From Streptosporangiaceae bacterium NEAU-GS5 (GTDB taxonomy: Bacteria > Actinomycetota > Actinomycetes > Streptosporangiales > Streptosporangiaceae): a DNA stretch of 64,000 nucleotides. Below, one piece after another: positions 1 to 7,604 of the stretch. Under the pieces are notes generated by a model. The model ran no database searches and was not told the origin of the DNA. It saw nothing but the letters and a program-made list of their open reading frames with translations. How positions within the stretch are numbered: the first letter of the stretch is position 1; every line of letters begins with the position of its first letter. Made by a program: the position numbers and the translations under genes. Location: positions 49,817 to 113,816 of the forward strand of contig JAGFNW010000012.1 of the NCBI GenBank assembly GCA_017592665.1, given 5' to 3'.

Positions 1-358
1 GCCACTCCTGCTGCCACTGATCGGGCCGCTCGCGGCGGGCCTGCTCCGGGGTGAGCACGACGACCGCGAGGTCGTGCCCGTGCGCGCGGAGGGCGCCGAC
101 GATCGTGCCGGCGGCGCCCGGGTCGGTCCTTGCCCGGCAGAGGTCGCCCACGATGACGATCTCGCGGAGGCCGGGCAGCTCTCGAAGCGCCGCGCGCAGC
201 TCGGGCGTCCAGCCGGGCGCGGGCAGCTGGATCAGCACAAGGTCGGCGGCTTTACGCCGCTCCACGAACGTCCCCGTCGTCCCCATGATCAAGAGCTCCG
301 GCAGCGCCCCCGCCGGTGTCCCCGTCGACTCCGAGACCATCCCCGTGGCCATCGTCAT
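1..358 (-). CDS. Hypothetical protein, truncated by the window edge
   Basis: The reading frame opens at an ATG at 358 (MTMATGMVSESTG...) and runs leftward without a stop to base 1, so only the first 119 residues are present. The visible part alternates hydrophobic strands (LLIMGTTG, ADLVLIQLP, REIVIVGDL, HDLAVVLTP) with helical stretches, which looks like an alpha/beta Rossmann-type fold, but I recognise no family motif. A perfect 9-bp inverted repeat lies 9 bp upstream of the start and is probably its operator. Codon use matches the neighbours. Nearby downstream ATGs (residues 3 and 7) are possible alternative starts. Confidence 0.6.
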   Translation of the reverse strand, partial: MTMATGMVSESTGTPAGALPELLIMGTTGTFVERRKAADLVLIQLPAPGWTPELRAALRELPGLREIVIVGDLCRARTDPGAAGTIVGALRAHGHDLAVVVLTPEQARRERPDQWQQEW

Positions 359-366
359 GCGGCTCA

Positions 367-402
367 CGATACATCGCGTCGATCGTCTGTCAAGATGTAT
401 CG
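367..402. promoter_or_regulatory. Inverted repeat, probable operator of the leftward gene
   Basis: CGATACATC (367-375) and its exact reverse complement GATGTATCG (394-402) flank an 18-nt spacer, and both arms are followed by GCG. The pair sits 9 bp before the start of the leftward gene at 358. Such paired half-sites are typical of a dimeric repressor (PadR- or TetR-like); which one is not visible here. Confidence 0.5.
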
Positions 403-425
403 CGACTTATCACTTCTTGCTATAC

Positions 426-456
426 GAGTCGCCCGCGACTCATTACCAAAAGTAAT
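426..456. promoter_or_regulatory. Two adjacent short inverted repeats
   Basis: GAGTCGC (426-432) pairs with GCGACTC (435-441) across 2 nt, and ATTAC (442-446) pairs with GTAAT (452-456) across CAAAA. They lie between divergent genes in an unusually AT-rich stretch for this genome, so they are more likely protein-binding sites than terminators. Confidence 0.3.
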
Positions 457-477
457 CAATGCACCAAAAGCGGCGTT

Positions 478-505
478 TTGCCGTCATTGGGGTTGCCAGT
501 ATGGT
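478..505 (+). promoter_or_regulatory. Candidate promoter of the VWA gene
   Basis: TTGCCG (478-483), a 16-nt spacer and TATGGT (500-505) would start transcription near 512, leaving a leader of about 34 nt with AGAGGGA ahead of the GTG at 546. Confidence 0.35.
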
Positions 506-545
506 TCCGTAAACCAGGAGCCACGCGACACCAAAGAGGGACACC

Positions 546-2315
546 GTGGGTGGACGACACCGCACAGACGAGCTCGAGGGTGGCTACAACCCTTATCGAG
601 AGCCCCACTCCCGTCGAAGGAGCAGCCGGGGCCGTGTGTTCGTTCCCCTGGCCGGCGCGGTGGCGCTGGCCGTCCTGCTGGGCGTCGCCGCGTACGTGGT
701 CGTGAACAAGCCGCCCACGTGCAACGAGAACAAGATCAGTCTAGCAGTGGTCGCCTCTCCGGACATCCAGCCGGCCATCAGCAAGATCGGCTCGAAATTC
801 GCCGGCAAGGTCGGCGACCGCTGCGTCGCGGTGTCGGTGACCGCGGCCGACTCCGCCGCCGTCGCGCACGCCCTTTCCGGCACGGCCACCACCGCGCAGC
901 AGATCAAACCGGACATGTGGGTCCCCGACTCCAGCCTCTGGCTGACCAAGTCGGCGGCGCAGCCGGCGGGCAGCGTCGCGCACTCCCCCGTCGTGCTGAC
1001 CGCGTCGAAGTCGGGCGCCGAGAAGCTGCAGGCGGCCTTCAGCCCGGCCAGCTGGACCGGCCTGATGAACGCGGCCAACGCCGCCAACCCTGACGGCCTG
1101 GCCAAGAAGGTCCGCGTGCTCGCGCTCGACCCCGACCAGAACGCGGCCGGCATGAGCGCGCTGCTGGCGGGGGCGGCCGTGCTCAAGGCCAACAAGGCCA
1201 CCGACGAGTTGCTCGCGGGCGTGCTGCGCCAGCTGTCGGAGTCGGTCGTGAACACGCCGGACGCCATGTTCGCGACGCTGACCAAGGAGGCGGCCCGGAT
1301 CCCGGTCGGCGTCGCCAGCGAGCAGTCGATCTGGGCGTTCAACACCAAGAACAGCCCGTCCAACCCGGCCATCGCGCTCTATCCGGCCGAGGGCGCGGTC
1401 AACCTCGACTACCCCATCGTGGTCACCACGAAGGACAAGGACGTGCAGCAGGCGGCCGCCGCGTTCGCCAAGAACCTGACGTCGGCCGCGGCGCAGAAGA
1501 CGATCCAGGACTACGGCTTCCGCACGACCGCGGGCAAGGGCGCCCTGCTCAAGACCGAATACGGGGTGAACCCGAAGAACCCGCGCGCGATCCCGCTGCC
1601 CGACGCGGCTTCGGTCACCAAACTCGCCCAGGCCTGGCGGCTGATCAAGCTGGGCACCAAGATCCTCTCGCTGAACGACATCTCCGGCACGATGGCGCTG
1701 CCCGCCGACAAGACCGGCATCACCCGCATCCGCGCCATCGCCCAGGTCGCGCAGGAGGGCCTGAAGCTGTTCCCGGACAAGACCGAGATCGGCACGTGGG
1801 TCTTCTCCGACAACCTCAACGGCAAGGGCGTCGACTGGAAGGAAGCCGTCCCGATCGGCCCGCTGGCCCAGCAGATCAACGGCGTGACCCGGCGCGATCT
1901 GATCGCCCAGGGCATGCAGAAGATCCAGGCGATCCCGACCGGCAACACCGGGCTCAACGACTCTCTGTGGGCCGCGTACCAGAAGATGACCAAGGAGTAC
2001 GAGGCCGACAAGGTCAACACGATCCTGGTCTTCACCGACGGCGTCGGCAACGACGACCCGAACGGCGGCATCTCCAACGCCCAGATCCTGCGCAAGCTCA
2101 AGGCCGCCTTCAACCCCGAGCGGCCGATCAGCATCCTGATCATCTCGTTCAACACGACGGCCGACGACAACAAGGCGCAGATGAACGCGATCGCCAAGAC
2201 GACCGGCGGCCAGGCGTTCTTCCCGCAGACGGTGCTGGAGATCCGGCAGATCTTCCTGCAGGGCATCGCCCGCCGCCTGTGCGCCCCCAACTGCGGCGGC
2301 AACACGCAGCAGTAG
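546..2315 (+). CDS. Membrane-anchored substrate-binding and VWA domain protein
   Basis: 589 residues. The start is a GTG preceded by AGAGGGA five nt upstream. A basic cytoplasmic tail (residues 1-30) leads into one transmembrane helix (about 32-52). The extracellular part first resembles a periplasmic binding-protein fold (about 60-350). It then carries a von Willebrand A domain (about 370-585) with a MIDAS-like D-I-S-G-T segment and the later TDG (in VFTDG). VWA domains bind divalent metal and protein ligands, so a surface adhesion or assembly role is plausible; this is inference. It is followed by a strong hairpin and then by the membrane-linked sigma factor gene. The family is seen as a substrate-binding/VWA protein in many actinomycetes; its ligand is not known to me. 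Confidence 0.85.
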   Translation: MGGRHRTDELEGGYNPYREPHSRRRSSRGRVFVPLAGAVALAVLLGVAAYVVVNKPPTCNENKISLAVVASPDIQPAISKIGSKFAGKVGDRCVAVSVTAADSAAVAHALSGTATTAQQIKPDMWVPDSSLWLTKSAAQPAGSVAHSPVVLTASKSGAEKLQAAFSPASWTGLMNAANAANPDGLAKKVRVLALDPDQNAAGMSALLAGAAVLKANKATDELLAGVLRQLSESVVNTPDAMFATLTKEAARIPVGVASEQSIWAFNTKNSPSNPAIALYPAEGAVNLDYPIVVTTKDKDVQQAAAAFAKNLTSAAAQKTIQDYGFRTTAGKGALLKTEYGVNPKNPRAIPLPDAASVTKLAQAWRLIKLGTKILSLNDISGTMALPADKTGITRIRAIAQVAQEGLKLFPDKTEIGTWVFSDNLNGKGVDWKEAVPIGPLAQQINGVTRRDLIAQGMQKIQAIPTGNTGLNDSLWAAYQKMTKEYEADKVNTILVFTDGVGNDDPNGGISNAQILRKLKAAFNPERPISILIISFNTTADDNKAQMNAIAKTTGGQAFFPQTVLEIRQIFLQGIARRLCAPNCGGNTQQ

Positions 2316-2339
2316 CCCGTCGGCGCGTTACGGATGTGA

Positions 2340-2365
2340 CTGCGGTTTCTCCTGTGAAACCGCAG
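2340..2365 (+). terminator. Rho-independent-type hairpin after the VWA gene
   Basis: CTGCGGTTTC (2340-2349) pairs perfectly with GAAACCGCAG (2356-2365) over a 6-nt loop, 25 nt after the stop codon. There is no U-tract, as is common in high-GC actinomycetes. Confidence 0.7.
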
Positions 2366-2386
2366 CTCATGCCGGAAAAGCATGAG
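2366..2386 (+). other. Second hairpin directly abutting the terminator
   Basis: CTCATGC (2366-2372) pairs with GCATGAG (2380-2386) around CGGAAAA. The two hairpins are contiguous, so they may form a tandem terminator. The ATG at 2382 lies in the 3' arm, which argues against its use as the start of the next gene. Confidence 0.5.
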
Positions 2387-2471
2387 TTGCCGATCAGTAA
2401 ACGGGGCACTCTCAGGCGGCGTCCTTCTCACGTGGGGCCAGCTGGTTCCAGCCCGCGGGGAGGAAAATCCG

Positions 2472-4232
2472 TTGCCTGCATGGCCGAACGTCGGACGAGC
2501 CGACGATCATCGACTGCTCGAAGCGCTGCGGCGCGCCGACGCGCACGCGCCCGCCGCTCTGTACGACGCCTACGCCGACCGGCTGAGCGACTACGCGAAC
2601 TTTCTGCTGACCGACCGTGAGGCGGCGGCCGAGGCGGTGCACGACGCGCTCGTGACCGCGCAGCCCTCCGTGCACCGGCTCAAGGAGCCGACGCGGATGA
2701 GGGCCTGGCTGTACGCGCTGACCCGGTTCCAGTGCGCGGGGCGTACGGCGGGCACGCCCAGTGGGCGTCACGCGGCGCTCAGCGGCCCCACAGACGACGC
2801 GGAGCAGCCGGCCGACCCCGAGATGTCGGCGGTCGTCCGCGAGTCGCTGGGCGAGCTGAGCCGCCAGGAGCGCGAGGTGCTCGAGCTCTCCCTGCGGCAC
2901 GAGTTGTCCGGCATCGAGGTCGGCGCGGTGCTCGGCCTGACCTCACGCCAGGTCGCGGCGCGCCTCGCCCGCGCCCGCGAACACCTGGAGAACGCGGCCG
3001 GCGCGGTGATCCTGGCCCGCGTCGGCCGCGCCCACTGCCCCGACCTGTCGGCCATGCTCGACTCGTGGGACGGGCCGCTCACCACCCCGCTCCGGCGGCG
3101 GCTGAGCCGGCACATCAGCGGGTGCGAGGAGTGCCGGGAAGGGCGCGACCGGCAGGTCTCGGCGGGACGGCTGCTCGACCTCATCCCGGTCGCGTTCCCG
3201 CCGCTGTCGTTACGCCGCCGGGTGGTCGACACCTGCGTCAGCCCGGAGCAGGATCAGACACGCACGACGATCACCGAGCGGACCGAGCGGCAGAACCCCT
3301 TCGACCGGACGGGCTTCCCGGTCACCGGAGACATCTACGCCGGCGAGCCGCGCAAGGGCCGCCGCCATGCCTCCTCGGCCTCCTCGGCCTCCTCGGCCTC
3401 GCCGGCCGCCGCGGCCGCCCCCGCCGCCACGAGGCAGATGCACGCGCCGGCCGACGAACCCTCAGAACGGCCACGCCGTAAGCGCGGCAAGGCGGGGCCC
3501 GTCATCGCGGCGACCATCTCGGTGTTCGTGACCGCGGGCGCCGTGACGTACATGGTGGGCCTGGACGGCACGAACCGGGTCTCGGCCGCGCAGAAGCCTC
3601 CCGCCCCGGCGGCGAGCGGCACCCCCTCCCCATCGCTCCTCGACGACCTGACCGAGGACCCCTTCGCCGGCGACCCCACCGACGCGCCGACCGACGCGGC
3701 CACCGATGAGCCCACGAGCGACCCGGCGGCCACCACGGGCCCCAGCCAGGCGCCGGTACGGCTGCCCCAGTCCCGCCCGGAGTCCCGCCCGACCGCGCGC
3801 GCCACCGCCAAGCCGACCACCAAGCCCAACGCCACGGCGGCTCTCACCGCGGCCTGCCCCGGCGACCTCGGCTCGGCGGCCGGCGGCACCGTGACGCTGC
3901 TGGCACGCAACGGGAGCGTCTCCTGGTCCGCCATCGCGACCGGCGGGATCGTGCTGAGCCCCAAGAAGGGCTCGCTGAAGGCGGGCGCCACGACCCGGGT
4001 CATCGTCGCCATCCAGGACCCCTCGTCGGCGGGCAGCGGCACGGTCTCGTTCAGGTCCGCGGGGGGCGCGCCGTCGTGCAGCGTCAAGTGGGACGGCGCG
4101 AGCGACACCGGCGGGCAGGACCCTGACCCGCACCCTGACGAGACCCCGTCGTCGGAACCCTCGTCGGAGCAGCCGTCGGCCTCCCCCTCGGCCAACACGG
4201 CCAGCGCGGAAAGCTCCAGCAGCCCCTCCTGA
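2472..4232 (+). CDS. Sigma-70-family factor fused to zinc-finger, membrane and extracellular domains
   Basis: About 586 residues. I chose the TTG at 2472 because GGGGAGG ends 8 nt before it; the in-frame ATG at 2382 lies inside a hairpin. Residues about 10-80 look like sigma region 2 (AALYDAYADRLSDYANFLL) and 120-180 like region 4 (LGELSRQEREVLELSL, then a helix-turn-helix). A His-x3-Cys-x2-Cys motif (HISGCEEC, about 214-221) matches the zinc-binding core of ZAS anti-sigma proteins. A low-complexity stretch precedes a transmembrane helix (about 341-362). A Pro/Thr/Ser-rich stalk and a beta domain (about 455-540, BACON/Ig-like) would lie outside. This joins sigma factor, putative anti-sigma zinc finger and sensor in one chain. 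Whether it is released by proteolysis is unknown. Confidence 0.8.
   Translation: MPAWPNVGRADDHRLLEALRRADAHAPAALYDAYADRLSDYANFLLTDREAAAEAVHDALVTAQPSVHRLKEPTRMRAWLYALTRFQCAGRTAGTPSGRHAALSGPTDDAEQPADPEMSAVVRESLGELSRQEREVLELSLRHELSGIEVGAVLGLTSRQVAARLARAREHLENAAGAVILARVGRAHCPDLSAMLDSWDGPLTTPLRRRLSRHISGCEECREGRDRQVSAGRLLDLIPVAFPPLSLRRRVVDTCVSPEQDQTRTTITERTERQNPFDRTGFPVTGDIYAGEPRKGRRHASSASSASSASPAAAAAPAATRQMHAPADEPSERPRRKRGKAGPVIAATISVFVTAGAVTYMVGLDGTNRVSAAQKPPAPAASGTPSPSLLDDLTEDPFAGDPTDAPTDAATDEPTSDPAATTGPSQAPVRLPQSRPESRPTARATAKPTTKPNATAALTAACPGDLGSAAGGTVTLLARNGSVSWSAIATGGIVLSPKKGSLKAGATTRVIVAIQDPSSAGSGTVSFRSAGGAPSCSVKWDGASDTGGQDPDPHPDETPSSEPSSEQPSASPSANTASAESSSSPS
3370..3396 (+). repeat. 9-bp tandem repeat, three copies, within the sigma-fusion gene
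   Basis: CCTCCTCGG is repeated three times exactly and then degenerates. It encodes a Ser-Ser-Ala linker between the zinc-finger part and the membrane helix. Length changes would be in frame, so it can vary without breaking the protein. Confidence 0.8.
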
Positions 4233-4316
4233 CACACCTCTAACACACTGGTGTCCCAGGTAAGCATTCGGTAACGAACGGGATCGTCGCTCGCATTTGG
4301 TAAACCGGTCTTCGAA

Positions 4317-4354
4317 CCAACGCGTCGCAATTGACGTCCAATAAGGACGTTGGT
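4317..4354 (+). promoter_or_regulatory. Nested inverted repeats upstream of the small membrane protein
   Basis: ACCAACG (4317-4323) pairs with CGTTGGT (4348-4354), and within it ACGTCC (4334-4339) pairs with GGACGT (4345-4350). The 3' arms overlap, so the two pairings exclude each other. They lie 45 nt ahead of the start at 4399 and could be an operator or a leader switch; I recognise no known riboswitch class. Confidence 0.3.
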
Positions 4355-4398
4355 CCGATGAAAGGGCATCGCCAAACCGGGGAGCGAGGTCGAGGAGG

Positions 4399-4764
4399 AT
4401 GATCCGCACTGTCTTGCGGTGGGCCGTCACCTGCGCCTGCGCCGCCGGTGCCGTCATGGCCCTGGCGGACATCCACAACCCCCTTCGCCCGATTTTGACC
4501 GCTATGTTTCTTTTGGTCATTCCTGGAGCGGCGGTCGCAGGACTGTTGCGTGATCGTGACCCGTTAGCCGCACTAACTGTCGGCGCAGCGGCAAGTCTCG
4601 TCGTGAACGTCTTGCTCGTCGAAGCCATGCTGATATTCGACGCGTGGTCGCCGCGCGCCGGAGTGGCCACTATCGGGGTGCTCGGCTTCTTCCTGCTGGT
4701 CGTCCGGTTGCTGTACCGCGAGGGCGCGGTGGCTGGACCGTCAACAGAACAGGGGGGCGGATGA
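4399..4764 (+). CDS. Small polytopic membrane protein of unknown function
   Basis: 121 residues, ATG preceded by CGAGGAGG. Four hydrophobic helices are evident at about 6-24, 31-50, 58-78 and 84-104, with a short charged loop (LLRDRDP) between the second and third. The C-terminus is Gly-rich and ends on an ATGA overlap with an 11-codon mini-ORF. It lies 182 bp upstream of the glycosyltransferase operon, so a part in envelope polysaccharide production is possible, but nothing in the protein proves it. Confidence 0.75.
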   Translation: MIRTVLRWAVTCACAAGAVMALADIHNPLRPILTAMFLLVIPGAAVAGLLRDRDPLAALTVGAAASLVVNVLLVEAMLIFDAWSPRAGVATIGVLGFFLLVVRLLYREGAVAGPSTEQGGG

Positions 4765-4796
4765 ACACCCAAGAGGTGTCCATGGAAGTCACCTAG
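4761..4796 (+). CDS. Possible coupled 11-residue mini-ORF
   Basis: ATG at 4761 overlaps the previous stop as ATGA and has GGGGGG just upstream. It encodes MNTQEVSMEVT and stops at 4796. An ACACC/GGTGT hairpin lies inside it. It could be a leader peptide for the glycosyltransferase operon or simply chance; the evidence is spacing only. Confidence 0.2.
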   Translation: MNTQEVSMEVT

Positions 4797-4946
4797 TGCC
4801 CGAGGACATACGTCCCGCCCGCTTGATTCCTGCCCGCATGACCGGGATCGGCGCTCGCCCCCTCCCAGGCGCCCGCCGTCCAGTCGCGCCGGTCCGTCGG
4901 CAGTCTTTCGCCTCGCAGACCGCCCGGAAGGACACTCTCCCCAACC

Positions 4947-5780
4947 ATGAGCCCGAGTCCCGACACCATCGACCACGGCGTGAAGCCGTCGGTCACGCTG
5001 CGTTCACTTCCCACCATTGACAGTTATGTTCCGCTTGGTCCCCACCTGGCCATCACCCCCACCGTGAGCGTCGTCGTCCCCGCCATGAACGAGGCGGAGA
5101 ACCTGCCGCACGTGTTCGCCACCCTTCCGGCCTGGGTGCACGAGGTCGTGCTCGTCGACGGGCACTCGACCGACGACACGGTCGCCGTCGCGCGGCGGCT
5201 CCGCCCCAACCTGCGGGTGGTGCAGCAGGTGGGGCGCGGCAAGGGCGACGCGCTCGCCGAAGGGTTCGCCGCGTGCACCGGGGAGATCATCGTGATGATC
5301 GACGCCGACGGCTCGACGGACGGCAGGGAGATCATCCAGTTCGTCAGCGCGCTTGTCAGCGGCGCCGATTTCGCCAAAGGCTCGCGCTACATCGCGGGCG
5401 GCGGCAGCGACGACCTGACCGTGTCACGCCGTCTTGGCAACTCCGTGCTGCGCCGCCTGGTCAACATGATCTACCGCACCCGCTATACCGACCTTTGCTA
5501 TGGCTACAACGCCTTCTGGGCGCGGCACCTGCCCTACCTCGACCTCGACTGCGATGGGTTCGAAGTGGAGACGGTGATGAACATCCGCGTGGCCCGCGCG
5601 GGCCTTCGCGTGCAGGAGGTCCCGAGCCACGAGCGCTGCCGCATCCACGGCGAGAGCAATCTGCGCGTCGTCCGCGACGGGATGCGCGTCCTGCGCACGA
5701 TCATCCGCGAGTGGCGGCGGCCCGTCGCCTCGCGTCCCATCCCTGCGGCGAAGGCCACGGTCGACCAAGGCGCGGCATGA
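4947..5780 (+). CDS. Family 2 glycosyltransferase (dolichyl-phosphate-mannose-synthase-like)
   Basis: 277 residues. The GT-A fold begins at about residue 40 (VSVVVPAMNEAENL), followed by VLVDGHSTDDT and the metal-binding DxD-type IDADGS (about 114-119), then FAKGSRY, all typical of the DPM1/GtrB branch of GT2. It should transfer a sugar from a nucleotide donor to a lipid carrier or growing glycan at the inner membrane face. No membrane helix is evident. GGAAGGA lies 12 nt before the ATG, a weak match, so the start is only moderately certain. The stop overlaps the next start as ATGA, so the three genes 4947-7545 form one coupled operon. Confidence 0.88.
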   Translation: MSPSPDTIDHGVKPSVTLRSLPTIDSYVPLGPHLAITPTVSVVVPAMNEAENLPHVFATLPAWVHEVVLVDGHSTDDTVAVARRLRPNLRVVQQVGRGKGDALAEGFAACTGEIIVMIDADGSTDGREIIQFVSALVSGADFAKGSRYIAGGGSDDLTVSRRLGNSVLRRLVNMIYRTRYTDLCYGYNAFWARHLPYLDLDCDGFEVETVMNIRVARAGLRVQEVPSHERCRIHGESNLRVVRDGMRVLRTIIREWRRPVASRPIPAAKATVDQGAA

Positions 5781-6775
5781 AGATCTCGGTGGTCGTCTGC
5801 GTCTACACCGAAGACCGGTGGGACGACATCCGGCAGGCCGTGTGGTCGGTGCGCGCCCAAGGCCGCCCGGCCCACGAGCTGATCGTCGTCGTCGACCACA
5901 ATCCTGATCTGCACGTCAAGCTGAAGAGCGAATATCCGGACGCGATCGTGGTGGAGAACGCCTACGCGCGCGGGCTGTCCGGGGGGAAGAACACGGGCGT
6001 CGACCTGGCCACCGGCGATCTGGTGGCCTTCCTCGACGACGACGGGGTGGCCGATCCCGGCTGGCTGGAGGCGTTCGCCGCCTGTTTCGCCGATCCGGCG
6101 GTGGTGGCGGTGGGCGGGCTGACCACACCGCTGTGGGCGACCGGGCGGCCGCGCTGGTTCCCCGAGGAGTTCGACTGGACCGTGGGGTGCACCTATCGGG
6201 GCATGCCGGCCGAACGGGCCCCGATCCGCAATCCGATGGGCGGCAACGCCTGCTTCCTCCGCTCGGTCTTCGCCGAGGTGGGCGGCTTCTCCTCCGACAT
6301 CGGGCGCAACGTGCAGGGCCGGCGCAGCCGGCCGCTCGGCTGCGAGGAGACCGAGTTCTCGATCCGGCTGGGGCAGCGCAGGCCGGGGTCGGTGCTGCTG
6401 TTCGACCCCGCCGCGCGGATCGGGCACCGCGTCCCGGCCGCGCGCGAGCGGTTCGCCTACTTCAGGTCCCGCTGTTACGCCGAGGGGCTGTCGAAGGCGC
6501 TGGTGACCAGCCTGGTCGGCACGGGCGACGGCCTGTCGAGCGAGCGGGCGCACGCGCTCAAAGCGCTGCCGCTCGGATGCCTTCGCGGGCTGCGCGACGC
6601 GGCACGCGGCGACGTGGGCGGCCTCGGGCGCGCCGTCGCGATCACGGTGGGCCTGGCATGGACGGCGTGGGGCTACGCGATCGGCCGGGCACGCCTTCGC
6701 ACGCGCAGGGCCCCTCAGCCTGGCCTCGCGGCCGGCGAGCGGCGTGAGCAGATCGACAGGCCCGACGCGGCATGA
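5777..6775 (+). CDS. Family 2 glycosyltransferase
   Basis: 332 residues. The ATG at 5777 overlaps the previous stop (ATGA). It starts directly with the GT-A strand MKISVVVCVYTED, then GLSGGKNTG and FLDDDGVADPGWL, where DDD supplies the metal-binding aspartates. PMGGNACFLR and GCEETEF follow; the acidic E-E/T-E region is the usual catalytic acceptor-side motif of GT2 enzymes. A hydrophobic segment near 285-305 may touch the membrane. It probably extends the product started by the preceding transferase; donor and acceptor cannot be read from sequence. Confidence 0.88.
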   Translation: MKISVVVCVYTEDRWDDIRQAVWSVRAQGRPAHELIVVVDHNPDLHVKLKSEYPDAIVVENAYARGLSGGKNTGVDLATGDLVAFLDDDGVADPGWLEAFAACFADPAVVAVGGLTTPLWATGRPRWFPEEFDWTVGCTYRGMPAERAPIRNPMGGNACFLRSVFAEVGGFSSDIGRNVQGRRSRPLGCEETEFSIRLGQRRPGSVLLFDPAARIGHRVPAARERFAYFRSRCYAEGLSKALVTSLVGTGDGLSSERAHALKALPLGCLRGLRDAARGDVGGLGRAVAITVGLAWTAWGYAIGRARLRTRRAPQPGLAAGERREQIDRPDAA

Positions 6776-7545
6776 GGGTGCCGATCCTCATGTATCACTC
6801 GGTCACCGACCGACCGGCTCCGGCCACCCGTCCGCTCGCGGTCACGCCCGCCGCCTTCGCCGAGCAGCTGGCCTACCTGAACGACCACGGCTTCACCGCG
6901 GTGACGTTCCGCGACTACGCCGAGGGCGGCCTCCCCGGGCGGCCCGTGGTGATCACCTTCGACGACGGCTACGCCGACTTCCACTCCGAGGCGCTGCCGC
7001 TCCTCGATCGGCACGGCTTCCCGGCCACGGTGTTCGTGACCAGCGGGTGGCTGGCCGACGCCGGTCCGGAGGCGGCCGGCACGCCGCTCGACGCGATGCT
7101 GTCGTGGTCCCAGGTGCGGGAGGCGGCCGCGGCGGGCGTCGAGATCGCCGGCCACAGCCACAGCCATCCGCAGCTGGATCAGCTCCGTGACCAGGAGCTC
7201 CGCGACGAGCTGCGGCGCAACAAAGACCTGCTCCAGGATCGGATCGGCGCGGCCGTGACCACCATGGCCTACCCCTTCGGATACTCCAGCGCCCGGGTCC
7301 GCCGGGCCGTACGCGAGGCGGGCTACACGGCCGCCTCCGCGGTCGCCAACGCCCTCGCCTCCGACCGGTCGGACCCCCTCGCGGCGCCCCGTCTGACGGT
7401 CGGCCCGGGCACCACGATGGACCGGTTCGCGCGGGCCGTGGAGGGCCGCGGCGTCGCCCGGGTCTATGCGAAGGAACGCATGCTCACAAAGGGTTACGCG
7501 CTAGTAAGAAGGGCGCGCTACGGGCTGAAAGTTCTTGCTGATTGA
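6772..7545 (+). CDS. Polysaccharide deacetylase (NodB/CE4 family)
   Basis: 257 residues, ATGA overlap with the upstream glycosyltransferase. The CE4 motifs are present: VVITFDDGYAD (motif 1, catalytic Asp followed by the metal-binding Asp) and IAGHSHSHPQL (motif 2, metal-binding H-S-x3-H region), then MAYPFGYSS (motif 3-like). No signal peptide is evident, so the enzyme may act on a cytoplasmic or lipid-linked glycan. Coupled to two GT2 genes, it most likely N- or O-deacetylates the polysaccharide they make. Confidence 0.9.
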   Translation: MRVPILMYHSVTDRPAPATRPLAVTPAAFAEQLAYLNDHGFTAVTFRDYAEGGLPGRPVVITFDDGYADFHSEALPLLDRHGFPATVFVTSGWLADAGPEAAGTPLDAMLSWSQVREAAAAGVEIAGHSHSHPQLDQLRDQELRDELRRNKDLLQDRIGAAVTTMAYPFGYSSARVRRAVREAGYTAASAVANALASDRSDPLAAPRLTVGPGTTMDRFARAVEGRGVARVYAKERMLTKGYALVRRARYGLKVLAD

Positions 7546-7604
7546 GGTGTCAGACTTAGCACGAAAGGGGAGAAAGCAGGCGACCGAGGATTTGAGGGGG
7601 CACA

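Noticed and set aside
3462..4976. Long leftward reading frame (about 500 codons) opposite the sigma-fusion gene and the small membrane protein
   Set aside because: It is antisense to two well-supported genes, has Arg/Gly-rich composition typical of GC shadow frames, and carries no motif.
4796..5020. 74-codon frame starting at a TAGTG overlap
   Set aside because: Arg/Pro-rich, no motif, and it overlaps the start of the glycosyltransferase gene in another frame.
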